Shown in pieces: positions 41,203 through 50,949 of a stretch of 64,000 bases of DNA. A model generated the notes under the pieces. That model worked only from the letters and a program-made list of their open reading frames with translations. It made no database searches and was not told the origin of the DNA. The position numbers and the translations under genes are program-made. How positions within the stretch are numbered: the stretch's first letter is position 1; each line of letters starts with the position of its first letter. Source of the stretch: Pseudomonas farris (lineage in GTDB: Bacteria; Pseudomonadota; Gammaproteobacteria; Pseudomonadales; Pseudomonadaceae); contig NZ_JAHSTV010000005.1 of the NCBI RefSeq assembly GCF_019145235.1, positions 1-64,000 of the forward strand, in the 5' to 3' direction.

Positions 41203-41910
41203 ATGGAAACCAGCGCCATCCGCATCGCCCTGATCGGCGATTACGACCCACAGGTCATCGCCCACCAAGCCATTCCCGTTGCCCTCGGCATGGCCGCCGA
41301 GCACTCAGGCAAGGACATACAGTTTCAATGGTTGGCCACCGACACCATCAACGCCGATACGCCACTGAATGATTTCGATGGTTTCTGGTGCGTGCCCGCC
41401 AGCCCTTATCGCGACATGAACGGTGCGTTACGGGCGATCGGTTTTGCCCGCGAGCAGCAGCGACCTTTCCTCGGCACTTGCGGCGGTTTTCAGCACGCGG
41501 TACTCGAATTCGCCCGCAATGTTCTAGGCTGGGAGGATGCCGAACACGGCGAGACATCGCCCGAGGCGACGCGAGCATTACTCACGCCGCTGACCTGTTC
41601 GCTGGTGGAAGCCGTCGACAGCATTCATTTGGTTGAAGGCTCGTTGATCGCCAAGGCGTACGAAAACGCTGAAATTCGCGAGGGATATCGCTGCCGTTAT
41701 GGTGTGAATCCTGAGTTTGAACGGGAGTTACTGAAACAACAGTTGCACGCGGTTGGCCACGATTCGGCGGGGGATCTGCGGGCGGTGGAGCTAAACGATC
41801 ATCCGTTCTTCGTCGCCACGTTGTTCCAACCGGAACGCGCCGCGCTCAAGGGTATTCTGCCGCCGTTGGTCCGTGCGTTGATCGAGGCTTGTGCGAGGCA
41901 ACAATCATGA
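41203..41910 (+). CDS. CTP-synthase C-terminal-region-related (glutamine amidotransferase-like) protein
   Basis: 235 residues. The class I GATase fold is clear, with the nucleophile elbow LGTCGGFQHAVLEF (Cys93). Where CTP synthase and other GATases have His-Pro-Glu, this protein has Gln209-Pro-Glu211 (TLFQPERAAL), so the Cys-His-Glu triad is broken and glutaminase activity is doubtful. A family annotated as CTP synthase C-terminal region-related (seleno)protein has this form; here the elbow codon is an ordinary Cys. Coupled to the next gene by ATGA. Divergent LysR probably regulates both. Confidence 0.85.
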   Translation: METSAIRIALIGDYDPQVIAHQAIPVALGMAAEHSGKDIQFQWLATDTINADTPLNDFDGFWCVPASPYRDMNGALRAIGFAREQQRPFLGTCGGFQHAVLEFARNVLGWEDAEHGETSPEATRALLTPLTCSLVEAVDSIHLVEGSLIAKAYENAEIREGYRCRYGVNPEFERELLKQQLHAVGHDSAGDLRAVELNDHPFFVATLFQPERAALKGILPPLVRALIEACARQQS

Positions 41911-42230
41911 TCGCCCAGACACCGGCAACGCCTTACTACGCAGTGATTTTCACCTCACTGCGCACCGACGGCGATCACGGTTACGAGCAGGCCGCCGAAC
42001 GCATGGTGGAACTGGCCCGGGAGCAACCCGGCTTCCTTGGCGTGGAATCGGCCCGGGGTGCGGATGGGCTTGGGATTACGGTGTCCTACTGGGATAGCGA
42101 GGCGGCGATCCTGGCCTGGAAACACCATCCCGAGCACAGCGCGATTCGCGAGCGCGGGCGATCGACCTGGTATTCGGCGTGTCATACGCGGGTATGTAAG
42201 GTTGAGCGGGCGTATTTGTTTGAGCAGTGA
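41907..42230 (+). CDS. antibiotic-biosynthesis-monooxygenase (ABM) domain protein
   Basis: 107 residues; the ATG overlaps the preceding stop (ATGATCG), so the two proteins are made together. A ferredoxin-like ABM/EthD-type fold is suggested by YYAVIFTSLR, AERMVELAREQPGFLGVESARG, ITVSYWDSEAAILAWKHHPEH and GRSTWYSACHTRV. Such proteins act as small cofactor-free oxygenases or heme/ligand-binding dimers. Substrate unknown. Confidence 0.88.
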   Translation: MIAQTPATPYYAVIFTSLRTDGDHGYEQAAERMVELAREQPGFLGVESARGADGLGITVSYWDSEAAILAWKHHPEHSAIRERGRSTWYSACHTRVCKVERAYLFEQ

Positions 42231-42250
42231 TTGCTGCGGTGTTTTTTAAA

Positions 42251-42352
42251 TCGCCTTCGCGAGCAAGCCCGCTCCCACATTTGATCTCGGTCGTTCACAG
42301 ATTTTGTGTACGCATAAGATCCACTGTGGGAGCGGGCTTGTTCGCGAAGAGG
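42251..42352. repeat. REP pair, outward type
   Basis: GCCTTCGCGAGCAAGCCCGC first and TGTGGGAGCGGGCTTGTTCG second, around a spacer with CACAGATTTTGTG. Same layout as 19191 and 52342. Confidence 0.85.
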
Positions 42353-42375
42353 CCCGACTGGACACCGCAAAAACA

Positions 42376-42702
42376 TCAACCCAGCACCAAACTCCTCACC
42401 GCCGTAATCTGCGGCACTTCCCGCCGGTTCATGTACACCCGCAACGGTTCGGTGATGTTGATCCGGTCGTCGATGTTCTGGTCCAGCAGCAACTGGATCA
42501 GCTCGCGCTTAAGCGTCATGGTCTGCTCGGGGCCTGGTGCCCAGACGAATTCACTGGTGGGGATGATGCCGTCATCAGCCACGTCCATGCCGAACGAGTC
42601 TTCGCTGAAACGAACGATGTATTGGCCGGTCTTGCGATTGAGGCCGACGAAGCCTTTGAGTTGGTCGGCGGCCTGGCAAATGAGCTGGGAAGTGATGCGC
42701 AT
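42376..42702 (-). CDS. small conserved Pseudomonas protein, likely DUF2025
   Basis: 108 residues from the ATG at 42702 (MRITSQLICQAADQLKGFVG); longer frames exist but lack this conserved start. The body (NRKTGQYIVRFSEDSFGMDVADD, then LKRELIQLLLDQNIDDRINI) matches my memory of the PA1123-type DUF2025 family, small soluble proteins of unknown function. Divergent from glpQ. Confidence 0.75.
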   Translation of the reverse strand: MRITSQLICQAADQLKGFVGLNRKTGQYIVRFSEDSFGMDVADDGIIPTSEFVWAPGPEQTMTLKRELIQLLLDQNIDDRINITEPLRVYMNRREVPQITAVRSLVLG

Positions 42703-42938
42703 GATAAACCTCACAAAAGGTCGTAAAGGACCGGTGATCGATGGTTTACACGCAGGGCAAGCGAACGGGTTTCCCTCTGCCGGGGAAATTGCCGGGGCCA
42801 AGAGTACTGCAAAGAGCCGCACAAAAGCGCTGAAAAAAAATGCTTTAAATACGTTTATGTCGGTCTGGCGATAGCGCAAGCGGCGCTCAGTTGTTAAAAG
42901 ATAGGTCTTTGAAAATCCATCGCAAAAGGACTTCGACC

Positions 42939-44066
42939 ATGCCTGTCACCTTCACCAAGAGCGCCCTGCTGCTGAGCTTGATGCTCGGACTCGGCCAGGC
43001 ACAGGCCGCCAACGAGCCAAGCCCCACCGCAGTGGCGACCCGTCTGGGCATTCCGCACCCGGCGGTGATCGCCCACCGTGGTGCGTCTTTCGATGCACCG
43101 GAATCCACCGCCGCGGCCTACAAACTGGCCCGCGATCTGGGCGCCGACTACCTGGAGATGGACCTGCAACGCAGCAAGGACGGCGTGTTGTTCGCCCTGC
43201 ACGACAACAACCTGCAACGCACCACCGACGTCGCTACCAAGTTCCCTGAACGCAAGGACAGCCTGGCCAACGAATTCACTATCGCCGAGCTCAAAACCCT
43301 GGATGCCGGCAGCTGGTTCAACAGCGCTTACCCGGATCGCGCGCGTCCGTCTTATACAGGTCTGAAGATCCTGACCCTGGACGAAATCATCGACATCGCC
43401 CAGGGCAACCCGCTGCACAAGCCTGGTCTGTACATCGAAACCAAAGAGCCAAAGCAGTTTCCCGGCATCGAGCGTGACCTCAAGGATAAATTGCAGGACC
43501 GCGGCTGGCTGAGCCCGACCGGCTCAAAACTGGCGAAGAGCAATCTGGCGGTCGGCCAGGGCAAAGGCAAAGTAGTGCTGCAAACCTTTGAGAAGAGCAG
43601 CCTCGAATTGCTTGAGAAAGAAATGCCGCAAGTGCCGAAAATCCTGCTGCTGTGGGTGGGCGAAGGCAGCATCGAGCCGAAATCCAAAGTGACGTTCGCC
43701 GAGTCCGGTGACAAGGACAAAGCGACCTACTACGCCAGGCAGGAGCCAAAAGACAAAGCCGAATTCCAGCAATGGGTCGAGTACGCCAAGGCCCAGGGCG
43801 CTATCGGTACCGGCCCTTCAGCCGCACTGACCAAGGGTGGCGATCAGAGCTATTCGGACCTGGTGAAACCGTGGATGAACCAGTACACCCACGATCAGGG
43901 CCTGCTGGTGCACGTCTACACCATCGACGATGCGGTGGACTATCAGAAAGTGGCGGAGGCCGGTGTCGATGGCATCTTCACCAACCGCGCCAGCGAACTG
44001 CTGAATTTCTATAAGCGTCCGGCGGCGGCGAGCGTTGCGCAGTTGTTGCAGAACAACGGTTACTGA
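42939..44066 (+). CDS. glpQ: periplasmic glycerophosphodiester phosphodiesterase
   Basis: 375 residues with signal peptide MPVTFTKSALLLSLMLGLGQAQA. It hydrolyses deacylated phospholipids (glycerophosphodiesters) to glycerol-3-phosphate and an alcohol. Active-site segments: VIAHRGASFDAPESTAAAY (His-Arg and Glu), YLEMDLQRSKDGVLFALHDNNLQRTT (Glu, Asp and second His) and YIETKEPKQFPG. The full GDPD barrel is present and ends with VDGIFTNRASELLNFY. Start chosen at 42939 because it opens the signal peptide. Confidence 0.94.
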   Translation: MPVTFTKSALLLSLMLGLGQAQAANEPSPTAVATRLGIPHPAVIAHRGASFDAPESTAAAYKLARDLGADYLEMDLQRSKDGVLFALHDNNLQRTTDVATKFPERKDSLANEFTIAELKTLDAGSWFNSAYPDRARPSYTGLKILTLDEIIDIAQGNPLHKPGLYIETKEPKQFPGIERDLKDKLQDRGWLSPTGSKLAKSNLAVGQGKGKVVLQTFEKSSLELLEKEMPQVPKILLLWVGEGSIEPKSKVTFAESGDKDKATYYARQEPKDKAEFQQWVEYAKAQGAIGTGPSAALTKGGDQSYSDLVKPWMNQYTHDQGLLVHVYTIDDAVDYQKVAEAGVDGIFTNRASELLNFYKRPAAASVAQLLQNNGY

Positions 44067-44074
44067 TTCGAGAC

Positions 44075-44172
44075 CGTGGCGCCTGTTTCGCGGGCAAGCC
44101 ACGCTCCCACAAGGTCTGCGCAAAACCTGTGGGAGCGCGGCTTGCCCGCGAAGCTTTAGTTTGGCGCCACGG
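44075..44172. repeat. REP doublet of a second class
   Basis: CCGTGGCGCC...GGCGCCACGG outer arms enclose TTCGCGGGCAAGCCACGCTC and GAGCGCGGCTTGCCCGCGAA. The core GCGGGCAAGC is distinct from the GAGCAAGCCC class. It follows glpQ directly and may act as its 3' hairpin. Confidence 0.8.
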
Positions 44173-44245
44173 GCAATTAAGGGTGAATTAAGTTGCACGA
44201 GCTAACCTGATCCCACTTAAACAGCTCATCCAAGGAAAGAACTTC

Positions 44246-44551
44246 ATGAAAACCTTAACTGCCCTGTTCACCGCTGCTGCCCTGACCCTCACTGCTGGCC
44301 TGGCCCAGGCTGACGTTCGCGTCGACCAGATCCCTGAGTTGGTCAAGAGCGGCAAGATCAAACCACTGGAAGAACTGAACCAGGCGGCCTTGAAGTTGCA
44401 CCCGGGTGCCACGATTACCGACACCGACCTGGATAACCACTTCAACGGCTACGAATATGAAGTTGAACTGCGTATGGCTGACGGCACCGAGTGGGACGTG
44501 GACTTCGATGCCACTACCGGCAAGGTTCTGAGCGACAAACAAGACACGTGA
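44246..44551 (+). CDS. small secreted PepSY-domain protein
   Basis: 101 residues with signal peptide MKTLTALFTAAALTLTAGLAQA. The mature part carries a PepSY repeat (IKPLEELNQAALKLHPGATITDTDLDNHFNGYEYEVELRMADGTEWDVDFDATTGKVL). PepSY proteins bind or inhibit proteases or sense the periplasm; they often accompany two-component systems. The next gene is a histidine kinase but is separated by a strong terminator. Confidence 0.9.
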   Translation: MKTLTALFTAAALTLTAGLAQADVRVDQIPELVKSGKIKPLEELNQAALKLHPGATITDTDLDNHFNGYEYEVELRMADGTEWDVDFDATTGKVLSDKQDT

Positions 44552-44560
44552 TTCAACAGC

Positions 44561-44598
44561 AAAAAGCCGCACGACTTTCGGGTCGTGCGGCTTTTTTG
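44561..44598 (+). terminator. terminator of the PepSY gene
   Basis: AAAAAGCCGCACGAC-TTTC-GGGTCGTGCGGCTTTTTTG: a 10-bp GC-rich stem with T6 tail. Confidence 0.93.
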
Positions 44599-44709
44599 CG
44601 TTCGGCGTCAGGCAGTTTGCTGAAGTGACGAACGAAGCCGCGACAATTCGCGCAAGCCCGCTAGAATCCCTCAAAACCATTTGGCATGTTGAAGCAGAGA
44701 ACCAAGGAT

Positions 44710-45888
44710 ATGGGGCAAACAGCGGCAGCAGACATCACCACAATCAGCCGGATCAGTGCGGTGCCGGCGATTCTTCAGGTGATCAGTGAGCTGACCGGCT
44801 TGCGGTTCGCGGCGGTGACCCGTGTTACCGAAGAGGCTTGGACTGCCTGCGCGGTGCTCGATCGACTGGATTTCGGTTTGCAGGTGGGCGATGAATTGGA
44901 CCTGGTCTCCACCCTGTGCAACGAAATCCGCCAGGGCCACCATTCGGTGGTGATCGACAAGGCCAGTGAAGATCCACTCTATCGCGACCATCAAACGCCC
45001 CACACCTATCAATTCGAAAGCTACATTGCCGTCCCGATATTGCGCACCGACGGGCGCTTTTTCGGCACTATTTGTGCCCTTGATCCCAATCCGGCACCGC
45101 TCAAATCCAGCACGATCCAGAGCACCATGGAGTCGTTCGCCCGGATGCTCGCGCTACAGATCGAAGCTGACGAAAACCTGCAACGGACCGAAGCGGCGCG
45201 GATCAAGGAACGCCAAACCGCCGAACTGCGCGAACAGTTCATCGCCGTGCTCGGCCATGACCTGCGCAACCCCCTGTTCGCCATCAGCGCCGGCGCCGAA
45301 ATGCTCCTGCGCAAAGTCTCTGACCCGGCGAATGAACAACGGGCCAGACACATCCTCACCAGCGCCCGGCGTGCGACCAAACTGGTGGACGATGTGCTGG
45401 ACTTCGCGCGGGGGTCACTGGGCCGAGGCATTCCGGTGAATATCGAGCCTTGCCCGGATCTGGGGGATGCGTTGCGGCACGTGATTTCCGAGATCCAGAG
45501 CATTCACCCAAAACGCATCATTCAGTCGTCGATTGGCGACCTGAGCAATGTTCATTGCGATCGCGAACGGGTCGCGCAATTGCTATCCAATCTGGTGGCG
45601 AACGCCGTTGTCCACGGAGACCCCAACGGCCCGATCGAGGTCAGTGCGCAGATCAAGGAAGGACACTTTGTATTGAGCGTAAGAAACCAAGGGCTGATTG
45701 CCGAAGATGCGCTGCCGCATCTGTTCCAGCCCTACTCGAAACCAGCCAGCGCAACACCGCAGGCCGGCCTCGGGTTGGGGTTGTACATTGCCAGTCAGAT
45801 TGCGCAGTCCCATGGCGGGAAGCTGGAGGTGGTATCGACCGAGCAACAGGGCACGACATTTACCTTCAACTTGCCCTCACGGACTTAA
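44710..45888 (+). CDS. GAF-domain sensor histidine kinase
   Basis: 392 residues, start at 44710 (MGQTAAADITTIS) after AAGGAT. It lacks membrane segments, so it senses in the cytoplasm. Order: GAF domain (about 10-155), HisKA (about 170-235) with the phospho-acceptor His in FIAVLGHDLRNPLFAIS, HATPase (about 265-390) with N-box LLSNLVANAVVHGD and G-box GLGLGLYIASQIAQSHGG. No response regulator lies beside it, so it is an orphan kinase; partner unknown. Confidence 0.92.
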   Translation: MGQTAAADITTISRISAVPAILQVISELTGLRFAAVTRVTEEAWTACAVLDRLDFGLQVGDELDLVSTLCNEIRQGHHSVVIDKASEDPLYRDHQTPHTYQFESYIAVPILRTDGRFFGTICALDPNPAPLKSSTIQSTMESFARMLALQIEADENLQRTEAARIKERQTAELREQFIAVLGHDLRNPLFAISAGAEMLLRKVSDPANEQRARHILTSARRATKLVDDVLDFARGSLGRGIPVNIEPCPDLGDALRHVISEIQSIHPKRIIQSSIGDLSNVHCDRERVAQLLSNLVANAVVHGDPNGPIEVSAQIKEGHFVLSVRNQGLIAEDALPHLFQPYSKPASATPQAGLGLGLYIASQIAQSHGGKLEVVSTEQQGTTFTFNLPSRT

Positions 45889-46057
45889 GCGGCGGTGCTG
45901 ACCACCGAACCCGACGTACTGCCACCCTCATCCTGCAACGCCTGTAACAACGCCGCCGTCACCGTCTGCAACGAAGCCGACGTGGCATCGACGGGCGCGG
46001 CACGGACTTGAGAGTGACTGTGCACCGATTCGGTATCTGAACCGATACACAGCCCAT
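45885..46057 (-). pseudogene. possible short gene remnant between kinase and chemoreceptor genes
   Basis: The minus strand is open for 57 codons with coding-like codon choice, reading ...LCIGSDTESVHSHSQVRAA...ending GSVVSTAA, but without a plausible start: an upstream stop follows immediately. The LCIGSDTESV part faintly resembles the C-terminus of LamB/YcsF-type proteins. It may be the degraded end of a lost gene; equally it may be chance. Confidence 0.25.
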
Positions 46058-46061
46058 TTCA

Positions 46062-47687
46062 CTAAGCGCTCAATCGCGCCGTCACTTCATTCAACTGCCC
46101 CGACAAGCCATGCAGATTGTGGCTGGCCGCTTCGGTGCGCTGTACGTTGTCCAGGTTAGTACTGGCGATGCTGGTGATTTCGGTGAGGTTGCGCGAGATG
46201 TCTTCAGCCACTGAAGTCTGCTCTTCAGCGGCAGTGGCGATCTGGCGGTTCATGTCGCGAATGGCCTCCACGGCATGGGTGATGCGCTCGAGCATGGCGC
46301 CGGCCTGAGTCACTTGCTCGACACTTTCTTCGCTGCGCGATTGACCGCTTTCGATTGCCTGGGCCGCGTCCACCGCACCGGTTTGCACGGTTTGAATGAT
46401 CTGGTTGATCTCTATGATCGACGCTGCCGTGCGCTGGGCCAGGCTGCGCACCTCATCGGCGACCACCGCAAAACCACGCCCGGCTTCTCCGGCACGGGCC
46501 GCTTCGATTGCGGCGTTGAGCGCCAGCAGGTTGGTCTGTTCGGCGATGCCGCGAATCACTTCCAGCACTTTACCGATGCGTCCACTGTCAGCTTCCAGAC
46601 GACGGATGACCGTGGCGGTGTTGGCGATTTCGCCGCGCATTTGGGTAATGGTGTGAATGGTGCCCTGCATGACTTTTTCGCCCTGCTGAGCGGACTGGTC
46701 GGCATCGTCGGCCGCACGTGCCGCGTCGGCTGCGTGACGCGCGACTTCTTGCGCGGTGGCGGACATTTCGTTCATCGCCGTGGCCACCTGATCGGTGCGG
46801 TTGAATTGCTCGTTGGTGCCGCTGGCCATGAGGCCGGCAATCGAGTTCAGCTCGCCGCTGGCGCTGTCCAGGTCCGTCGCGCTGCGCTGCAAACGGCTGA
46901 AGGTTTCGGCGAGGAAATCGCGCAAGGTGTTGGCGGCCTTGGCCAGGTTGCCCAACTCGTCCTGACGGCTGCTGGCCACGCGCTCGGCGAAGCGCCCCTG
47001 GCTGAGTTGTGCCACATAGTCGATCAGTTTACGGATCGGCTCCACCAGGTTGCGGTTGACCAGCCACAGACTCAACAGGCCAATCAGCAGACCCGACACT
47101 AACATCACGATGATCCCCAACAACACCGTCTGATCGGCGCTGGCACTGATCAATGCCGACTGCTCGGTGCCCTGCTTGCGCAGTTCGCTGACCAGTTCAC
47201 TCATCTGCTCGCTGGCAGCACGGTCCACGCCTTTGACCGCGTTGTCGCCAGCCGTTGGATCAGCACCGGCTGCCACGTAGGCATCACGGCCCTTTTGATA
47301 GGCCGTACCTAATACACGATGCTCTTCACGCAAGCGTTCGATGCGGGTCTTGAGTTGCGGCTCGATGCCCTTCTGCCCGGCCAGTTCACCGAGGATGCCC
47401 TGCACGTCGCGTTGGCGGTCCTCGAACTGCTTCCAGTATTTGTCCAGGTCCGCTGGTTGCTTACCGCGCAGCAGGACGTTTTTCCATTCCTGGACCTGCA
47501 CCTTGAATTGCAAGTTGGCTTCATCGATCAATTGCGACGCGTGCAATGGACCTTCGATCAGGTTCGCGTAGCTCTGAACGCCACTGGACAGAAAGTGAAA
47601 GCAGGCCAAAGCGATCAGCAACATCGCCAACAGGCTGCCGCTCAACAGGGCGAGGATTTGCGCTCTCAGGGATTTTTGCAAAAACAT
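46062..47687 (-). CDS. methyl-accepting chemotaxis protein
   Basis: 541-residue chemoreceptor from the ATG at 47687 ([15 protein letters not shown]). TM1 is at about 10-35, a helical periplasmic sensor at about 36-190 ([25 protein letters not shown]), TM2 at about 195-215 ([20 protein letters not shown]), HAMP (about 216-270), then the long signalling domain with the highly conserved tip [25 protein letters not shown]. The sensor is of the four-helix-bundle kind; ligand unknown. Confidence 0.93.
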   Translation of the reverse strand: MFLQKSLRAQILALLSGSLLAMLLIALACFHFLSSGVQSYANLIEGPLHASQLIDEANLQFKVQVQEWKNVLLRGKQPADLDKYWKQFEDRQRDVQGILGELAGQKGIEPQLKTRIERLREEHRVLGTAYQKGRDAYVAAGADPTAGDNAVKGVDRAASEQMSELVSELRKQGTEQSALISASADQTVLLGIIVMLVSGLLIGLLSLWLVNRNLVEPIRKLIDYVAQLSQGRFAERVASSRQDELGNLAKAANTLRDFLAETFSRLQRSATDLDSASGELNSIAGLMASGTNEQFNRTDQVATAMNEMSATAQEVARHAADAARAADDADQSAQQGEKVMQGTIHTITQMRGEIANTATVIRRLEADSGRIGKVLEVIRGIAEQTNLLALNAAIEAARAGEAGRGFAVVADEVRSLAQRTAASIIEINQIIQTVQTGAVDAAQAIESGQSRSEESVEQVTQAGAMLERITHAVEAIRDMNRQIATAAEEQTSVAEDISRNLTEITSIASTNLDNVQRTEAASHNLHGLSGQLNEVTARLSA

Positions 47688-47961
47688 CGAGTGATATCTC
47701 ATGACAGGGATAAGGCACGCCCAAGTGGCGTGCAAGATGTCCGGACATCCCTGTCAGCGACGCTGGTTCACCACCAGAATCGGAAGATCAACATTAGCGT
47801 CATCGGCGGGGCAGAGCCTTTCTTGAGCCCTTCCGACCACCGGTAGGAGGCGAATTTTCAGCACCATTCAACTGTCACAAAACCTTCAAGTTGCGTTGCG
47901 ATGATGGGGCTTAAGTGAACCTGTGAAACCTGCGACAGGCGCCTCCTCACAGCGAGACCTC

Positions 47962-48984
47962 ATGAACCACAGCATTGACCAGCGCCATCGCGATTCCGAT
48001 CTGTTCGGCCTGCTTTACGGTTTCAGTTTTCGCCCCGGCGAGCGTGGCCGAGAGATCGATTCGGCCAAGGCGTTGCACTGCCTGCAACAACCGGACGACA
48101 GTGATGAATTCCTCTGGCTGCACCTGAACCTGGCCCATGCCGCGTGCGAGCGCTGGATGAAAAGCCATCTGGCATTGCCCGACGAGTTTTTTGAAGCGCT
48201 ACACGAAGGTTCTCGCTCGACGCGCATCGAGCATGTCGATTCAGCGTTGCTGGCGGTGGTCAACGACGTGGTGTTCAACCTCAGCAGCATGGTCTCCTCG
48301 GATGTCTCGACGCTGTGGGTTTGCGCCCGCAGTCGGCTGATCATCAGCGCACGCCTGCAACCGCTGCACTCGGTGGACAAGTTGCGTTCTTCGGTGAAGG
48401 CCGGTGAATGCTTTCGCTCACCGCTGGAATTACTGGTGCATTTGCTGCGCGATCAGGGCGAAGTTCTGACGCAGATCGTGCGCAAGACCAGCCTCAGTGT
48501 CGATCAGATCGAAGATGAGTTGCTGTCTTCGCGCCTGTCGACCAACCGGGCTGAGCTGGGTGCCAACCGCCGGGTGCTGGTACGCCTGCAACGGTTGCTG
48601 GCGCTGGAGCCGGGGTCGTTACTGCGCCTGCTCAATCGCCCGCCGCAATGGTTGCAGAAGGAGGACGTCAAGGAGCTGCGCAAGTCCACCGAGGAGTTTG
48701 CGCTGATCATCAACGACCTCACGGCCCTCGGTGAACGGATCAAGCTGTTGCAAGAAGAGATCGCCGCCAACCTCAATGAACAGAGCAACCGCACGCTGTT
48801 CACCCTGACCGTGGTCACGGTGCTGGCGCTGCCGATCAACATCATTGCCGGTTTCTTCGGCATGAACGTCGGCGGCGTGCCGCTATCCGGCGATCCGGAA
48901 GGGTTCTGGATTCTGGTGGCGCTGGTCGCGACGTTTACCCTGATTGCCGGACGCTGGGCGTTTCGCAAGCGCCAGGATTATTGA
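47962..48984 (+). CDS. CorA-family divalent-cation transporter, ZntB-like
   Basis: 340 residues from the ATG at 47962 (MNHSIDQRHRDSD). A large N-terminal cytoplasmic domain precedes two C-terminal membrane helices; the pore motif GMN is present in FFGMNVGGVPLSGDPEG. Length and the FLWLHLNLAHAACERWM N-terminus fit ZntB-like zinc transporters better than CorA magnesium channels. Substrate assignment is by resemblance only. Confidence 0.88.
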   Translation: MNHSIDQRHRDSDLFGLLYGFSFRPGERGREIDSAKALHCLQQPDDSDEFLWLHLNLAHAACERWMKSHLALPDEFFEALHEGSRSTRIEHVDSALLAVVNDVVFNLSSMVSSDVSTLWVCARSRLIISARLQPLHSVDKLRSSVKAGECFRSPLELLVHLLRDQGEVLTQIVRKTSLSVDQIEDELLSSRLSTNRAELGANRRVLVRLQRLLALEPGSLLRLLNRPPQWLQKEDVKELRKSTEEFALIINDLTALGERIKLLQEEIAANLNEQSNRTLFTLTVVTVLALPINIIAGFFGMNVGGVPLSGDPEGFWILVALVATFTLIAGRWAFRKRQDY

Positions 48985-49017
48985 ATCCTTCGGCCCCACC
49001 GATTCTTTGTGGCGAGG

Positions 49018-49147
49018 GGGCTTACCCCCGTTGGGCTGCGCAGCGGCCCCTATCCGGTTTCTTCAGTCAGACCGCATTCTCTGGTTTACGACTGCTTCGC
49101 AGCCGAACGGGGCGGTGCGGCGTTCCGACAAGCCCCCTCGCCACAGG
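49018..49147. repeat. long inverted repeat of the GGCGAGGGGGCTT class
   Basis: TGTGGCGAGGGGGCTTACCCC at the left and AAGCCCCCTCGCCACA at the right, with inner GTTGGGCTGCG/GCAGCCGAACG arms and a GGTGCGGCGTTCCGAC segment. A second copy lies at 62587-62759 and shares the arms and the GCGGCGTTCCGACAAG segment. Confidence 0.85.
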
Positions 49148-49284
49148 TATTGTGAAACCCCAATATCGGTGTGGAGTCAGATCAACAGACCACAAAAAAA
49201 CCAAACACTGACCCAGCGCAGCCTCTCTGTAATATTTAGCAACGATCATGACCGATACTCCTTCTCTGCTCAGGATTATCCGGC

Positions 49285-50901
49285 ATGGCTACGCCTTCCT
49301 TCACCGCTGCTGCCCAGGCTCCCGCCAGCAGCGCCAAGCCGCAGCTCGATAAAAAACCCGGCCTGCTCACTATCGTGATGTTCTTTGCAGTGCTGGGCTG
49401 CGGGCTGTTATTCACCGCTTACAGCCTGATGCACGACATGAGCGAACTCGGCACGGTGGTCACGACCTGGACGCCGTTTCTGCTGTTGGGCGTCGCGCTG
49501 CTGATTGCCTTGGGCTTTGAGTTCGTCAACGGTTTTCACGACACCGCCAACGCCGTGGCGACGGTGATTTATACCAATTCCTTGCCGCCGAATTTCGCCG
49601 TGGCCTGGTCCGGGTTCTTCAACTTTCTGGGGGTGTTGCTTTCAAGCGGCGCGGTGGCGTTCGGCATCATCGCGCTGTTACCGGTGGAGCTGATTCTGCA
49701 AGTCGGTTCCTCCGCCGGTTTCGCGATGATTTTTGCGCTGTTGATCGCCGCGATCCTGTGGAACCTCGGCACCTGGTGGTTGGGTTTGCCGGCGTCTTCG
49801 TCGCACACCCTGATCGGCTCGATCATCGGTGTCGGCGTGGCCAACGCCCTGATGCATGGCCGCGACGGCACCAGTGGCGTGGATTGGGCCCAGGCGACCA
49901 AGGTCGGTTACGCGTTGCTGCTGTCGCCGCTGATCGGCTTCGCCTTTGCTGCGCTGTTGCTGCTGGCGTTGCGCGCCTTCGTCAAAAATCGCGCGTTGTA
50001 CAAGGCGCCGAAGGGCGACACCCCGCCACCGTGGTGGATTCGCGGCATGTTGATTCTGACCTGCACTGGAGTGTCCTTCGCTCATGGTTCCAACGATGGC
50101 CAGAAAGGCATGGGCCTGATCATGCTGATTCTGGTCGGTACCCTGCCGATGGCGTATGCGCTGAACCGGACCATGCCGGCGGATCAGGCCTTGCAGTTCG
50201 CTGCGGTGGCTGAAGTTACTCAGCAAGCGCTGATGAAAAACTCGCCGCTACCGGCACCCGCCGATCCACGCCCGGTGCTGACCGATTACATGCGCAGCAA
50301 GGAAGCCACGCCGCAATTGATACCCGCCCTCGCCGCACTGGCGGGCCACATCGGTAACGAAGTGAAGGGGTATGGCTCGCTGTCGAAAGTCCCGGCCGAA
50401 GCGATGGGCAACGTGCGTAATGACATGTACCTGACCAGCGAAACCATTCGCCTGATGGACAAGAACAAGGTCGGCAACTTCGACGCCGATACCACCGGCA
50501 AGCTGCAATTGTTCAAGCAACAGATCGACAACGCCACACGGTTTATTCCGCTGTGGGTGAAGATCGCGGTGGCCATAGCCTTAGGGCTGGGCACCATGGT
50601 TGGCTGGAAACGCATTGTGGTGACGGTCGGCGAAAAAATCGGCAAGACGCACCTGACCTACGCCCAGGGTGCCTCGGCGGAAACCGTGGCGATGTTGACC
50701 ATCGGCGCTGCCGACATGTTCGGCCTGCCGGTGTCGACCACCCACGTATTGTCTTCAGGCGTGGCCGGAACCATGGTCGCCAACGGTGGTGGCTTGCAGA
50801 TGAAGACCATCCGCAACCTGCTGATGGCCTGGGTGCTGACCTTGCCGGCGGCGATTCTGTTGTCGGGCAGTTTGTACTGGTTGTTCACCCAGCTGTTCTG
50901 A
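49285..50901 (+). CDS. pit: low-affinity inorganic phosphate transporter (Pit family)
   Basis: 538-residue membrane protein, Pit/PiT family, metal-phosphate:proton symporter. The two diagnostic repeats are present: GFEFVNGFHDTANAVATVIYTNSLPP near residue 75 and GVSFAHGSNDGQKGMGLIMLILVG near 265. At least ten hydrophobic helices flank a central soluble loop (about 290-415). The second half ends with MFGLPVSTTHVLSSGVAGTMVA. Start follows CAGGATTATCCGGC. Could be named pitA; the loop makes it longer than the shortest members. Confidence 0.92.
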   Translation: MATPSFTAAAQAPASSAKPQLDKKPGLLTIVMFFAVLGCGLLFTAYSLMHDMSELGTVVTTWTPFLLLGVALLIALGFEFVNGFHDTANAVATVIYTNSLPPNFAVAWSGFFNFLGVLLSSGAVAFGIIALLPVELILQVGSSAGFAMIFALLIAAILWNLGTWWLGLPASSSHTLIGSIIGVGVANALMHGRDGTSGVDWAQATKVGYALLLSPLIGFAFAALLLLALRAFVKNRALYKAPKGDTPPPWWIRGMLILTCTGVSFAHGSNDGQKGMGLIMLILVGTLPMAYALNRTMPADQALQFAAVAEVTQQALMKNSPLPAPADPRPVLTDYMRSKEATPQLIPALAALAGHIGNEVKGYGSLSKVPAEAMGNVRNDMYLTSETIRLMDKNKVGNFDADTTGKLQLFKQQIDNATRFIPLWVKIAVAIALGLGTMVGWKRIVVTVGEKIGKTHLTYAQGASAETVAMLTIGAADMFGLPVSTTHVLSSGVAGTMVANGGGLQMKTIRNLLMAWVLTLPAAILLSGSLYWLFTQLF

Positions 50902-50915
50902 AGCACCGCACTACC

Positions 50916-50949
50916 CTGTGGGAGCTGCCGCGGGCTGCGATCTTTGCTT
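50916..50949. repeat. single GTGGGAGCTGCCGCGGGCTG repeat element
   Basis: Half-element of a third Pseudomonas repeat class (CTGTGGGAGCTGCCGCGGGC, then TGCGATCTTTGCTTT) in the gap between convergent pit and PACE genes. No inverted partner is seen. Confidence 0.6.

Noticed and set aside
41479..41484. Possible selenocysteine site in the amidotransferase-like gene
   Set aside because: The elbow codon is an ordinary Cys codon (TGC), so the related selenoprotein form does not apply here.
45885..46057. Intact short gene on the minus strand
   Set aside because: Open only for 57 codons with no start codon that has a ribosome binding site; listed as a low-confidence remnant only.
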